12,338 bases of DNA. Origin: Schlesneria sp. Its GTDB lineage: Bacteria; Planctomycetota; Planctomycetia; Planctomycetales; Planctomycetaceae. Numbering within the stretch: the first letter of the stretch is position 1; the number at the start of each line of letters is the position of its first letter. The stretch lies in contig JANXOO010001188.1 in NCBI GenBank assembly GCA_025353525.1, forward strand, positions 1 to 12,338, given 5' to 3'. The translations under genes were made by a program, and so were the position numbers. Below are positions 1 through 6,622 of the stretch, in pieces. The notes beneath the pieces are model-generated. The model ran no database searches and was not told where the DNA came from. It saw only the letters and a program-made list of their open reading frames with translations.

Positions 1-1
1 G

Positions 2-388
2 CCTGCCTCTTTGCAAAACACCTCGAAGCCCCGTATTCTGATTGTCGATGACAATCACGACGCTTCCAGGACTCTGTCAATGTTGCTGGACCTGGTCGGC
101 TACCAGACATTTATTGCGTCTGATGGGCATCAGGCAGTCGACCTGGCTGGCGAAGTTCGTCCCGAAGTCGTGCTGATGGACATTGGCCTTCCAGGATTGA
201 ACGGATACGACGCTTGCCGCAAAATCCGCGAACAACCTTGGGGAACCGCGATGTCAGTGATCGCCGTCACCGGCTGGGCGGTCGACCATGATCAACCGCG
301 GAGTGAGGCAGCCGGATTCGATCATTATTTGTTAAAGCCAGTCGATTTCGATGAACTGCGATCTGTGCTGGCCGAGCTTGCGCAGTGA
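2..388 (+). CDS. Response regulator receiver domain (C-terminal end of a gene probably starting before the window)
   Basis: This is a CheY-like receiver domain that accepts a phosphoryl group from a sensor histidine kinase. The frame is open from base 2. A possible TTG start lies at 11 and would give 125 residues; numbering below uses it. The acidic pair is D13-D14 in ILIVDDN, the phospho-acceptor is D57 in LMDIGLPG, the conserved Thr is T87 and the conserved Lys is K109 in LLKPVD. No DNA-binding output domain follows, as the protein stops just after the last receiver helix. No Shine-Dalgarno sequence or ATG is visible, and such domains often close hybrid histidine kinases or CheB/CheR-PAS multidomain proteins. 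I therefore infer that this is the C-terminus of a longer protein truncated by the window. A stand-alone single-domain regulator is the alternative. The domain call is very secure; the gene architecture is not. Confidence 0.9.
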   Translation, partial: PASLQNTSKPRILIVDDNHDASRTLSMLLDLVGYQTFIASDGHQAVDLAGEVRPEVVLMDIGLPGLNGYDACRKIREQPWGTAMSVIAVTGWAVDHDQPRSEAAGFDHYLLKPVDFDELRSVLAELAQ

Positions 389-578
389 CATAATCGGCCT
401 CGCTGGGGACGGTCAGTTTGGTCGATCATGAAAGACATCGAATAAAATTGCCCTTTTTTTCAATCAGTAGTCTTTTTCCTGCTGGACCCTGAAACAGAAG
501 TCGTGTGGCTGCCCCGTGTCTTGCGACTGGGCACGAATGAAACCTGGTTTCGATTTCGTATCAGGTCACCGGTAGCGA

Positions 579-1991
579 TCATTCAGCGGGCGGCGGGTTG
601 GACCGGCTGGTTTGCCCGCAGTGCGCGATAAAATCTGTTTCATCCAGGGCCACGCTCGCCGGGATTTCTACGGGCAGTGATTCTTCCGTCGTCCATCCGG
701 CCTGCTGCATCCACCGAGTATGGAGCCTCATCAGCGATTGGCGCACATGATCGGGGGAATGATCGCCATGGCTGTTTTTCAATGGAACGAATTCATGCTC
801 ACGAACAACTTCCATCGCGACCGGACGTTGCGCGTGCGGCAGGATGTCGAAGATGAATTTTTCGAATTTGAACGCGTTGTTTTCCGTTGACTGGACGACT
901 TCGCCGGAGTCATTCACGAATGCCACAGATTTTGAAGAACGGTGAAACGGCAAATCCTGTTCGGCCATCCGTTCCAGAAAGTCGACATTAAAAAGGTGGA
1001 CGGCAATGTTTCCGCACCTCAATTTCAGTTGCCCGGAGGCATCGCGTTGCGCGGCAAGATCGGCTGGCAGGTCAGAGTATTCGATGATTCTGTGCCGATC
1101 CTCCATTTCGACAAGCAACCCGACTTTTTCATCAGGTTCCTCTTTGCTGACGACTTTGGTTGATACTTCTGCCCGGTGGATCTGATGAAAGCCCAGAAAA
1201 GCCGGATCGCAAACCCGTACGAGGGGATTGTCGACCTGATGATAGAAAATGGTTTCGATGTTTCGCGAGCGCAAGTCATCAAACAGCCGCGCGGTGCGCA
1301 TGGCATTCAGCAATCCACCGTGCCCGTCGGGAGCGAAGGCGATTCGATCATGCGCGGACATAATGACATTTCCGGTCCGTTGGTCGACGGCGGGCATTTT
1401 TCCCTGACTGAAAAAATGCAGGTTGGCGGCATCGTAGCCAAAAAATGAATGGACGCGAAAAAATGCCATCGTTTCTTCATGCGTGGAATCGCTGGTCATG
1501 ACGTAGTAGGGAATCACTTTCCCGGACCGCCGTGACATCGCCAATGCCTGTTCGACCAGCATCTGATATAGCGATTTGCCGGAAACCGGTCCGATTGGAA
1601 ACTGCCCCTTGGGGTGCGGAAATCCAAGTCGCGACCCTTCACCTCCGGCGACGAGGATGATTGCCACCCTCCCTTCCCTGAGGGCTTGCCAACCGATTTC
1701 GCGTGCGGTTGCAAATTCGCCCGGATTGTCACGACGAATGTCTCGCGGAATCAACCGGCCGGGTGCGGACGCTTTGCCCAGATCGGCCACTTCGCTGGTC
1801 GGGCCATCCGTCGCCTGGTGCAATGCCCGGATTCGATCAAAATCAATTTCTGCGACCTGTTCTGTCAACCGGATGCGCTGTTCACGATTCAGAACCCCCC
1901 AATTCCGAAAAATATAGTCAAGGCCAGCCGGATGCGGCGGAATTTGATCGGAAAGTTCCGGGGATGCGCACGTCGTTTTTGGTTCGTTCAT
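579..1991 (-). CDS. UDPGP-family uridylyltransferase, UDP-N-acetylhexosamine pyrophosphorylase type
   Basis: The family transfers UMP from UTP to a sugar 1-phosphate, giving a UDP-sugar and pyrophosphate in the cytoplasm. The 470-residue protein resembles the eukaryotic UAP1/AGX1 enzymes from end to end, not bacterial GalU or GlmU. It has the nucleotide-binding loop VAGGEGSRLG then PKGQFPIG (about 114-134), MTSDSTHEETMAFF (165-178), the uridine-binding PDGHGG (221-226), QVDNPL (252-257), KVVSKEEPDEKVG (279-291), CGNIAVHLF (326-334), FKFEKFIFD (374-382) and FVPLKNS (401-407). The ATG at 1991 has AGGGA (1998-2002) six bases upstream. The gene stands alone and diverges from the PRC-barrel gene at 2371. 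UDP-GlcNAc is the likeliest product from the AGX1 resemblance, but the family also contains UDP-glucose and broad-specificity enzymes, so the substrate is inferred. Confidence 0.92.
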   Translation of the reverse strand: MNEPKTTCASPELSDQIPPHPAGLDYIFRNWGVLNREQRIRLTEQVAEIDFDRIRALHQATDGPTSEVADLGKASAPGRLIPRDIRRDNPGEFATAREIGWQALREGRVAIILVAGGEGSRLGFPHPKGQFPIGPVSGKSLYQMLVEQALAMSRRSGKVIPYYVMTSDSTHEETMAFFRVHSFFGYDAANLHFFSQGKMPAVDQRTGNVIMSAHDRIAFAPDGHGGLLNAMRTARLFDDLRSRNIETIFYHQVDNPLVRVCDPAFLGFHQIHRAEVSTKVVSKEEPDEKVGLLVEMEDRHRIIEYSDLPADLAAQRDASGQLKLRCGNIAVHLFNVDFLERMAEQDLPFHRSSKSVAFVNDSGEVVQSTENNAFKFEKFIFDILPHAQRPVAMEVVREHEFVPLKNSHGDHSPDHVRQSLMRLHTRWMQQAGWTTEESLPVEIPASVALDETDFIAHCGQTSRSNPPPAE

Positions 1992-2066
1992 GACTGATCC
2001 CTGATATGTTTAACTGTGATTCGCAATCGAAGGTCACTTTCACAGTAGCCGTTAGACGATCCGATA

Positions 2067-2082
2067 AGCAAATCGTAGTCCA
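2067..2082 (-). promoter_or_regulatory. Possible sigma-54-like promoter for the uridylyltransferase gene
   Basis: Read on the minus strand, this is TGGACTACGATTTGCT. It has GG and GC separated by exactly ten bases and a good -12 half (TTTGCT). The -24 half (TGGACTA) departs from the consensus TGGCACG at three places. It would start transcription about 60 bases before the ATG at 1991. The weak -24 half keeps confidence low. Confidence 0.25.
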
Positions 2083-2244
2083 ATCGGATATATCAATGAT
2101 TGTTTACACGGGTTGTCCATTGTCGTCACGGCCAGGTCGATTTGCCACCACTTTTGTTCAGACAATTCCGTGATGCTCTCAGGTGAGATTCGAGCTGCCG
2201 TATAAGACGCAACTCGTTCCACATGATAATTCGCCACGAAGTAC

Positions 2245-2313
2245 GGTACGAAATGTGCCCTTCCGACAGATTCGTATCGCAGCTGACATCTCGACTGCGG
2301 GACGTTTCGTACC
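2245..2313. repeat. Inverted repeat GGTACGAAA ... TTTCGTACC in the leader of the PRC-barrel gene
   Basis: The arms at 2245-2253 and 2305-2313 are perfect nine-base complements separated by 51 bases. A related TTCGTATC lies between them at 2271-2278. CCC (2258-2260) and GGG (2299-2301) could extend a stem. The repeat ends 57 bases before the PRC-barrel ATG. It could be paired operator half-sites or an RNA fold in the leader, and the sequence alone does not decide which. Confidence 0.45.
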
Positions 2314-2370
2314 TGCACCCGAACATTCTGTTCCAGATCGGCCCGAGGTTTCGACGAAAGGTTTACTGCT

Positions 2371-3255
2371 ATGCGTCTCGATTCGTTTCACTCGATGTTT
2401 ATGTTGTCATGGGTCATCGCAGCGACAATTACTGCAAACGGAATCTGCGCCGATCCTCCCGCGAATGCGCCTGCATCTGAAAATGATGGATCACTGTCAC
2501 CAGTACCGGAACAGGGACCGGTGATCAGCAGCGACGCGATTCCCGGTTCAAAGGTCGATCTGGAAAAAAGTAAACTGCACGGAACGATTGCTGATCTGAT
2601 GCTGGACCTTCAGCATGGACACGTCTCGACCGCGATCGTCGAATTCAGAGGCATGGAGAACAGAAAGTCACGAATGATTGCGGTCCCATGGAAAACGCTT
2701 TTCAGAAATCCCGACGGCAGTTTTGAACTTCGAATCACTTCCGACCAGCTTGAGCGTGCTCCCGAACTTCAGCCGCACCTCGTTGGAACGAAGGCGACCC
2801 GAAGTTGGGCGTCTTCGGTTTACAAACATTTTCAGTCGGACGAACGAGAGATTAAACGAGGTGACCGCGCTCCGGATCCGGACGGCTTGCTGACGAGCGC
2901 ATCAACAATCAAAGACGTCCGAGTCGATGATCTGAAGGGAGCGAAACTCGGTCACATTGCCGGGTTGGCTGTCGCGACCCGCGATGGCAGGCTGATTTAT
3001 GCCGCGCTGGAATTAAAGGAGGGTGATAACAAACTGCAGGCGATCCCTCTGAGCGCGTTTATTGTCAAACCGGAAAAACAGGAATGGCTGCTCGACATAT
3101 CCGCGAATGCCCTTGTTGAACGTCCCGTGTTTCCCCGATCGGCCTGGGTAAAAACAATTGATGTTGGCTGGTCGGAGTATGTCCATGTTCTCTATGGACG
3201 ACCGGTTTTTGAAGGCGTTCGCTCGGATCAGAAAGAGGTTGAATCCGGCAAATGA
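2371..3255 (+). CDS. Secreted protein with two PRC-barrel-like domains
   Basis: The 294-residue protein starts at an ATG preceded by GAAAGG (2356-2361) at nine bases. It begins with a Sec-type signal peptide: a hydrophobic core at about 9-22 with likely cleavage near residues 26-28 (ICA/DPP). A low-complexity Pro/Ala/Ser linker follows. Two PRC-barrel-like units come next. The first (about 66-130) contains LHGTIADLMLDLQHGHVSTAIVEF and IAVPWKTL. The second (about 178-245) contains IKDVRVDDLKGAKLGHIAGL, RLIYAALELK and QAIPLSAF. PRC barrels are small beta domains found in RimM, photosynthetic reaction-centre H subunits and many envelope stress proteins, and they usually mediate protein contacts. 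Export implies a periplasmic role. It has the same general plan as the shorter protein at 10314, so the window holds two secreted PRC-barrel proteins. The specific function is unknown. Confidence 0.85.
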   Translation: MRLDSFHSMFMLSWVIAATITANGICADPPANAPASENDGSLSPVPEQGPVISSDAIPGSKVDLEKSKLHGTIADLMLDLQHGHVSTAIVEFRGMENRKSRMIAVPWKTLFRNPDGSFELRITSDQLERAPELQPHLVGTKATRSWASSVYKHFQSDEREIKRGDRAPDPDGLLTSASTIKDVRVDDLKGAKLGHIAGLAVATRDGRLIYAALELKEGDNKLQAIPLSAFIVKPEKQEWLLDISANALVERPVFPRSAWVKTIDVGWSEYVHVLYGRPVFEGVRSDQKEVESGK

Positions 3256-4125
3256 GGTGAATCGCAATTGAAATCGCCACACTGGGGACAAATAAGATGA
3301 ATGCATGGTACTGCGAGAAAACGGCAAGCTGCCATCCGGGGGTTGCGTTCTAAATCCGCCGCGATTCAGAATGCGAGGAATCGAAACGCATGGCGGACCG
3401 CCTTTCGAACCTGCATGTCCACACAACTTCAATGCCCGGTTCCTCGGGCAGCGCACAAAAGGATTTTTCGATCTGAAAAGGGATGGCTTTTGAGCGACCT
3501 TCTTTGTTCCCGGATGAGACTACATTGATTAGACGCTCGAATGGAAACGGTTGGTTTGCTACACAGAGTGGGACGCCCTCGTCGATCCCCTCGACTCTTC
3601 GTCTTTGAGTTCGTCCGCGGTTAACAGTTCTGCTCGGAAAGGAATAGCCGCAAGGGATGCGCGGAGATATGCTGAAGCATAACCTACACAGGCTGACAGA
3701 TCTGTTCAGTAAAGGATTCGCTGCAGAGGCCGCTGCGAGCGCAGTGACATTTCGAAAAGAACTAATGATCTCATGGAAATGGTCATTAATACCTTCTTGG
3801 AATCAAAAACGAAATGCAACAGTGGCGCAACAATTCGTTGTGTCTGCTCTTCGGCAAACGAACTCTCACTCATGTCCTTGCGACAGCAGATCTCCAATTC
3901 ATGCTCAGGCAATATCCGAATACATAGACTGTCTCGTTCGGCCCAATCGCTGAAGAACCAAGGCAAAACAGGATTGCGCAATGATTCAGGAAGTGGAAAA
4001 CCGGTATGACGCTGGACTGGTTCAAAACAAGTGAGCGAGATCTGTAAATGGCTTGAGACGACTATAAAGTCGTCCCAAGGTCGCTTTGGCAGCGGCACAT
4101 CGCCAATACTGATAGCGAATAAAAA
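3256..4125. other. Gene-poor stretch of about 870 bases
   Basis: I find no convincing gene here. Several open frames of 60-130 codons exist on both strands (for example 3301-3528, 3657-3953 and, on the minus strand, 3706-4098). They lack Shine-Dalgarno sequences, overlap each other and show no family motif. Around 3355-3402 there are nested complementary segments (TCCGCC with GGCGGA, ATGCG with CGCAT, and the palindrome GGCGGACCGCC). These could fold as RNA, but there is no match to a known class. The left end should hold the terminator of the PRC-barrel gene, though no clear hairpin with a T-run is present. Decayed genes remain possible. Confidence 0.5.
4052..4079 (-). terminator. Hairpin downstream of the small membrane-protein pair, possible terminator
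   Basis: GACGACT (4057-4063) and AGTCGTC (4068-4074) form a perfect seven-pair stem with an ATAA loop. CTTG (4052-4055) and CAAG (4076-4079) extend it across one A/C mismatch. It begins 47 bases beyond the stop of the 42-residue ORF on the minus strand. The tail on that strand is only weakly T-rich, so intrinsic termination is plausible but not proven. Confidence 0.45.
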
Positions 4126-4254
4126 CTATTTCCCCAAAAGCTTCGCGACAATGAAAATCAAAATCGCGCCGCCAAACCCGCCCCCTGCCAAAAGGTAGAC
4201 GAATGAATATCCGATTGCTGCAAGTGGAAGTGCAACTGCTGCGAAAGTAACCAT
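4126..4254 (-). CDS. Very small hydrophobic membrane protein (42 aa), unknown function
   Basis: The ORF encodes 42 residues, nearly all hydrophobic or small. MVTFAAVALPLAAIGYSFVY is followed by a glycine-rich turn (LLAGGGFGG) and a second apolar stretch (AILIFIVAKLLGK). This reads as one long or two short membrane helices with a basic C-terminus. The ATG at 4254 has AAAGGA (minus strand, about 4262-4267) in Shine-Dalgarno position. That, with the clean membrane profile, is why I call this ORF despite its length. The stop is TAG at 4126-4128. It lies 66 bases downstream of the 83-residue membrane protein gene on the same strand and is probably co-transcribed with it. I do not recognise a family. 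A chance ORF is possible, but the ribosome-binding site argues against it. Confidence 0.6.
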   Translation of the reverse strand: MVTFAAVALPLAAIGYSFVYLLAGGGFGGAILIFIVAKLLGK

Positions 4255-4320
4255 GTCCTGTTCCTTTGAAAAATGAGTGAGATTCGCGACCTGCTGTCGC
4301 ACTGACGATCGATGAAGAAA

Positions 4321-4572
4321 TCACTTGGTGACGGAAGCGGTCGGGGTCTTGGAATCGAACTCCACATTTGATGCCCGGCCATTATATCTGTCATAAATCA
4401 CGTACGTCGACGGAGTTACTCCAGGGTGGTATTCATACCGCTCGGGCTTCATAAGTTCCGCAGCAAGAACCAATGCCGTGCTGAGTATCAGCAAACCGAC
4501 AAAAACTGCAGATGCGATCTCGTGGTGCCCGTGAACGTGTCGGCGGACGGTAACGTCATGTACTTCTTGCAT
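4321..4572 (-). CDS. Small single-pass membrane protein (83 aa), unknown function
   Basis: The 83-residue protein has a histidine-rich basic N-terminus (VRRHVHGHHE, 9-18). One membrane helix follows at about 19-40 (IASAVFVGLLILSTALVLAAEL). A polar tail holds several tyrosines (ERYEYHPGVTPSTYVIYDRY). A longer frame reaches upstream to 4674. I chose the ATG at 4572 because AAGGA lies about seven bases before it on the minus strand and because the extension has no protein-like character. The orientation is probably N-terminus in the cytoplasm. It is the first gene of a likely pair with the 42-residue ORF 66 bases downstream. The His-rich N-terminus could bind a metal, but that is speculation. 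I do not recognise the family. Confidence 0.62.
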   Translation of the reverse strand: MQEVHDVTVRRHVHGHHEIASAVFVGLLILSTALVLAAELMKPERYEYHPGVTPSTYVIYDRYNGRASNVEFDSKTPTASVTK

Positions 4573-4845
4573 TGGATTTCCTTCAAAAATGGTTCGTGCA
4601 TCTCGGTTTGTAACTCGACATCCCAATATGCGAGTGTTGCCACGTGGGAGTCCTCGTACGTCGGAAAGTTGCATCTCTGCTGGCCTTGCGCTTCAGCTCC
4701 GGTTTCCGACCCCAGAACTAAAAACAGGTCGAGAATCGCGTATCGCAAACGACGTGCCGCTGTCAAAACCGTGTTTATTGAGTGAATGCCGTCTCGCTCG
4801 TGTTTTCGTGATCGCATGAGCGTTGAGCGGGTGATCGTTTATCTC

Positions 4846-5094
4846 TCATGCCGGATCGTGAACGATCATTTTTTCAACGATTGACGTGGATCGTTGACAC
4901 GGTTGATGAACATCGCCACCGGTAAATTCCGTGAACTTCATTTGCCATACGGCGATCCCCCACAATCCTTGACCTCGCCTCGCGCCTTTGATTTCAAAAG
5001 CAATGTCGTTCCACTGAACGTTCGTTCGTATTCTCTGAGTGCTGATGAGGACGTCGACACAGGACAATCCGGGCGGCATGGCGAATGAGTTCAT
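4846..5094 (-). CDS. Small hypothetical protein (82 aa), translationally coupled to the DUF697-like gene
   Basis: The ATG at 5094 overlaps the TGA stop of the upstream DUF697-like gene in an ATGA arrangement, typical of translational coupling. AAGGA lies directly before it (minus strand, 5095-5099). The 82-residue product is soluble-looking, with WNDIAFEIKGARRG and LWGIAVWQMKFTEFTGG in its middle. It has three tryptophans and a balanced composition, with no signal peptide or membrane helix. An in-frame ATG at 5109 would add five residues but lies inside the upstream gene. Codon choice looks like that of the neighbours. I recognise no family. Existence is supported mainly by the overlap and composition, so this call is moderate. 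Confidence 0.42.
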   Translation of the reverse strand: MNSFAMPPGLSCVDVLISTQRIRTNVQWNDIAFEIKGARRGQGLWGIAVWQMKFTEFTGGDVHQPCQRSTSIVEKMIVHDPA

Positions 5095-5742
5095 TCCTTG
5101 CGAATCCATTTTTGAAACTCTTTCAGGACTTGCTGGGGCGACGGAGGTTCACCTTTATTCAGAACAAACAGCGAGTCCAGGGCGGCGATGTACGCTTCTC
5201 CAAATGCGGTGGTAATTGCACTCGCGGCGGGCGCGGTCATGACACCACCGGCAATGGAACCCAGGCCCGGAATAAATTTCACGAGACCTCCTAATAGCAT
5301 GGGGCCAGTCAATGTTGCAGCGGTGCCCCGCCCCCACGGAAATCGCAATGAGGTTAAAGATAAACCCTGTGGACAACGGAAACCCGTACGTGGCGGTGAT
5401 TCCAGCGACCATTCCCACCTGGATCGGAACGATCAGAAATGCATCTGCGAAGGGGATGGGCGTGACTGCAATTCCAGCCGCGGAAGCCGCCGCCGTCGCA
5501 ACGATGACGCGAGATTGCCGTTTTTTCAATTCCAGGTCGGCTTTTTTGGCGGCGTCGAACGCCCCTTTGTGGCCCGGCGGGGAATTTTGACCTCTCGGTG
5601 GCCAAGCTGAGAAATACTGAGGATTTTTCTGATGCGGCTGGAGTGACGCTCGCACGATCTCTTCGCGCTGGAATCGTTCAGATTGCAGGGAAACCGACGA
5701 CCAGATTTCGTTTTCCCTCACTTTGCCCAAAAAACCAGTCAT
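5091..5742 (-). pseudogene. DUF697-like membrane protein gene interrupted by a one-base frameshift
   Basis: Two minus-strand frames together make one protein of about 216 residues. The first frame gives a polar N-terminus, the charged helix AAKKADLELKKRQSR, then VIVATAAASAAGIAVTPIPFADAF and LIVPIQVGMVAGITATYGF. It then runs off into unrelated sequence. The second frame takes over at once with GTAATLTGPMLLGGLVKFIPGLGSIAG, AITTAFGEAYIAALDSLF and the tail QQVLKEFQKWIRKE. The pattern, with PIPFAD, IQVGM and IPGLGSIAGG, matches the DUF697/YcjF group of membrane proteins. The switch falls in the C-runs at 5326-5335, where removing one base restores ISVGAGTAATLTG. I take ATG 5742 as the start, though no good Shine-Dalgarno sequence is visible; TTG 5787 is an alternative. 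It may be a real recent mutation or a homopolymer sequencing error. Confidence 0.68.
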
Positions 5743-5821
5743 CGTGAATTCTGACAATCTATCGAGCGCTAACGGGGTTTTAACCAACTCTGAATGATAT
5801 ATCTACTTCAATTCAGGAATT

Positions 5822-5846
5822 CAAATTGTTCAAGGAATACAATTTG
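5822..5846. promoter_or_regulatory. Inverted repeat CAAATTGT-N9-ACAATTTG, candidate operator
   Basis: The two eight-base arms (5822-5829 and 5839-5846) are perfect complements around a nine-base spacer. The right arm overlaps TACAAT (5838-5843), a plausible -10 box for the ferritin-like gene that starts at 5921. The site lies between divergent genes (DUF697-like and DUF892), so a bound dimer could affect both. A further short dyad, CTCTC/GAGAG at 5865-5878, follows. Operator function is inferred from symmetry and position. Confidence 0.45.
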
Positions 5847-5920
5847 CTTAACGCACATCGGAATCTCTCATACGAGAGCGAACGACTCCAATATTCCCGC
5901 TGATGTCAAGGAGCAACCAG

Positions 5921-6415
5921 ATGAATTCAATGCGCGAACTTCTCATCGATGAATTGTCGGATCTGTACTCTGCTGAAAAACAATTGGTCGGCGCACTGCC
6001 TAAGATGGCGAAAGCCGCGGCCTGCGAGAAATTGCGAACCGCCTTTGAAGAGCATCTCGCCGTGACTGTAAATCAGCTCACAAGATTGGAAAGTGTATTT
6101 CAGGAACTCGGCGAAAAGCCGAAACGCAAGAAATGCAAAGCGATGGAAGGGTTGATTGAAGAAGGTGCTGAGGTCATCAAGAAGAAGGGTTTGCCGGAAG
6201 TAAAAGATGTTGCGCTCATCGGAGCCGCCCAGCGTGTCGAACACTATGAAATGGCAGCCTACGGCACGTCGCGGGCCATCGCAGAATCTCTGCAGTTGAT
6301 TACCGTCGCGGGCTTGCTCCAGGAAACATTGGACGAAGAACGCGATGCTGACACAGAGCTCAATAATCTGGCGTTGAGTGACGTTAACGCTGAAGCAGTT
6401 GCTGCGAGTGAGTAA
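5921..6415 (+). CDS. DUF892 (YciE/YciF-type) ferritin-like protein
   Basis: The family forms four-helix ferritin-like bundles with a di-metal site. E. coli YciE and YciF are stress-induced members, and their exact reaction is unknown. An upstream ATG at 5903 is possible, but AAGGAG (5908-5913) lies seven bases before the ATG at 5921, which I choose; this gives 164 residues. The helices contain LLIDELSDLYSAEKQL (7-22), FEEHLAVTVNQLTRLESVF (42-60), AAQRVEHYEMAAYGT (102-116) and ETLDEERDAD (135-144). Candidate metal ligands are E11, E18, the E43/E44 and H45 cluster, E108, H109 and the E135/E139/E140 group. Length is normal for the family. It stands alone, divergent from the broken DUF697-like gene. 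A role in stress tolerance or iron and peroxide handling fits the nearby catalase but is inferred. Confidence 0.93.
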   Translation: MNSMRELLIDELSDLYSAEKQLVGALPKMAKAAACEKLRTAFEEHLAVTVNQLTRLESVFQELGEKPKRKKCKAMEGLIEEGAEVIKKKGLPEVKDVALIGAAQRVEHYEMAAYGTSRAIAESLQLITVAGLLQETLDEERDADTELNNLALSDVNAEAVAASE

Positions 6416-6449
6416 AACGCAACCGTCAAAGGTCTACTCTCAAATTATT

Positions 6450-6470
6450 CTGCCCAACCCGTGCGGGCAG
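6450..6470 (+). terminator. Weak hairpin after the DUF892 gene
   Basis: CTGCCC (6450-6455) and GGGCAG (6465-6470) form a six-pair stem with a nine-base loop, 35 bases after the DUF892 stop. The following bases are not a clean T-run, so termination is only possible. Confidence 0.3.
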
Positions 6471-6547
6471 TTGATCGATAAAAACAGAACAGTCTTCGGA
6501 GCGATTCCAGCCCAGCCTATCTCATTTACTCCTGACTGACTGTTGAT

Positions 6548-6576
6548 TTGATCGGAAGGTCATGCTTCGGTACGAA
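6548..6576 (+). promoter_or_regulatory. Possible sigma-70-like promoter, containing a GGTACGAA motif
   Basis: TTGATC (6548-6553) and TACGAA (6571-6576) are 17 bases apart, about 47 bases before the ATG at 6623. Both boxes match the consensus only partly. The -10 candidate is part of GGTACGAA (6569-6576), the same eight bases that appear twice upstream of the PRC-barrel gene at 2371. Confidence 0.25.
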
Positions 6577-6622
6577 CTGTTTCCGTTTTAACCAGAACAA
6601 CTCAACGCGTAAGGAATCCATT

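Larger units (their letters stand above)
1992..2370. other. Divergent intergenic region between the uridylyltransferase and the PRC-barrel gene
   Basis: I see no gene in these 379 bases. The short open frames here have no ribosome-binding sites or family signatures. The region must carry promoters for both flanking genes. Visible structure includes an inverted repeat ATCCGAT/ATCGGAT (2059-2065 and 2083-2089) and copies of the motif GGTACGAA (2245-2252, inverted at 2306-2313). Confidence 0.7.

Noticed and set aside
539..552. GAAACC/GGTTTC hairpin after the uridylyltransferase gene
   Set aside because: A one-base loop and no T-run on the minus strand make an intrinsic terminator unlikely.
942..1997. 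Several plus-strand open frames of 67-127 codons inside the uridylyltransferase gene
   Set aside because: They are antisense shadows of a clearly coding minus-strand gene and show no independent signal.
3301..3528. Overlapping 62- and 75-codon plus-strand frames after the PRC-barrel gene
   Set aside because: Neither has a ribosome-binding site, and the products look like chance translations of a structured region.
3706..4098. 130-codon minus-strand frame (GTG start)
   Set aside because: No Shine-Dalgarno sequence, no recognisable motif, and it runs through the hairpin at 4052-4079. It is long enough to recheck, but I cannot support it.
4488..4817. 109-codon minus-strand frame
   Set aside because: It overlaps the better-supported 83-residue membrane protein gene in another frame and has no ribosome-binding site or motif.
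4853..4874. GATCGT-GA-ACGATC followed by ATTTTTT as a terminator
   Set aside because: The stem is short with almost no loop. The T-run is on the plus strand, while the neighbouring genes to the left and right are on the minus strand.
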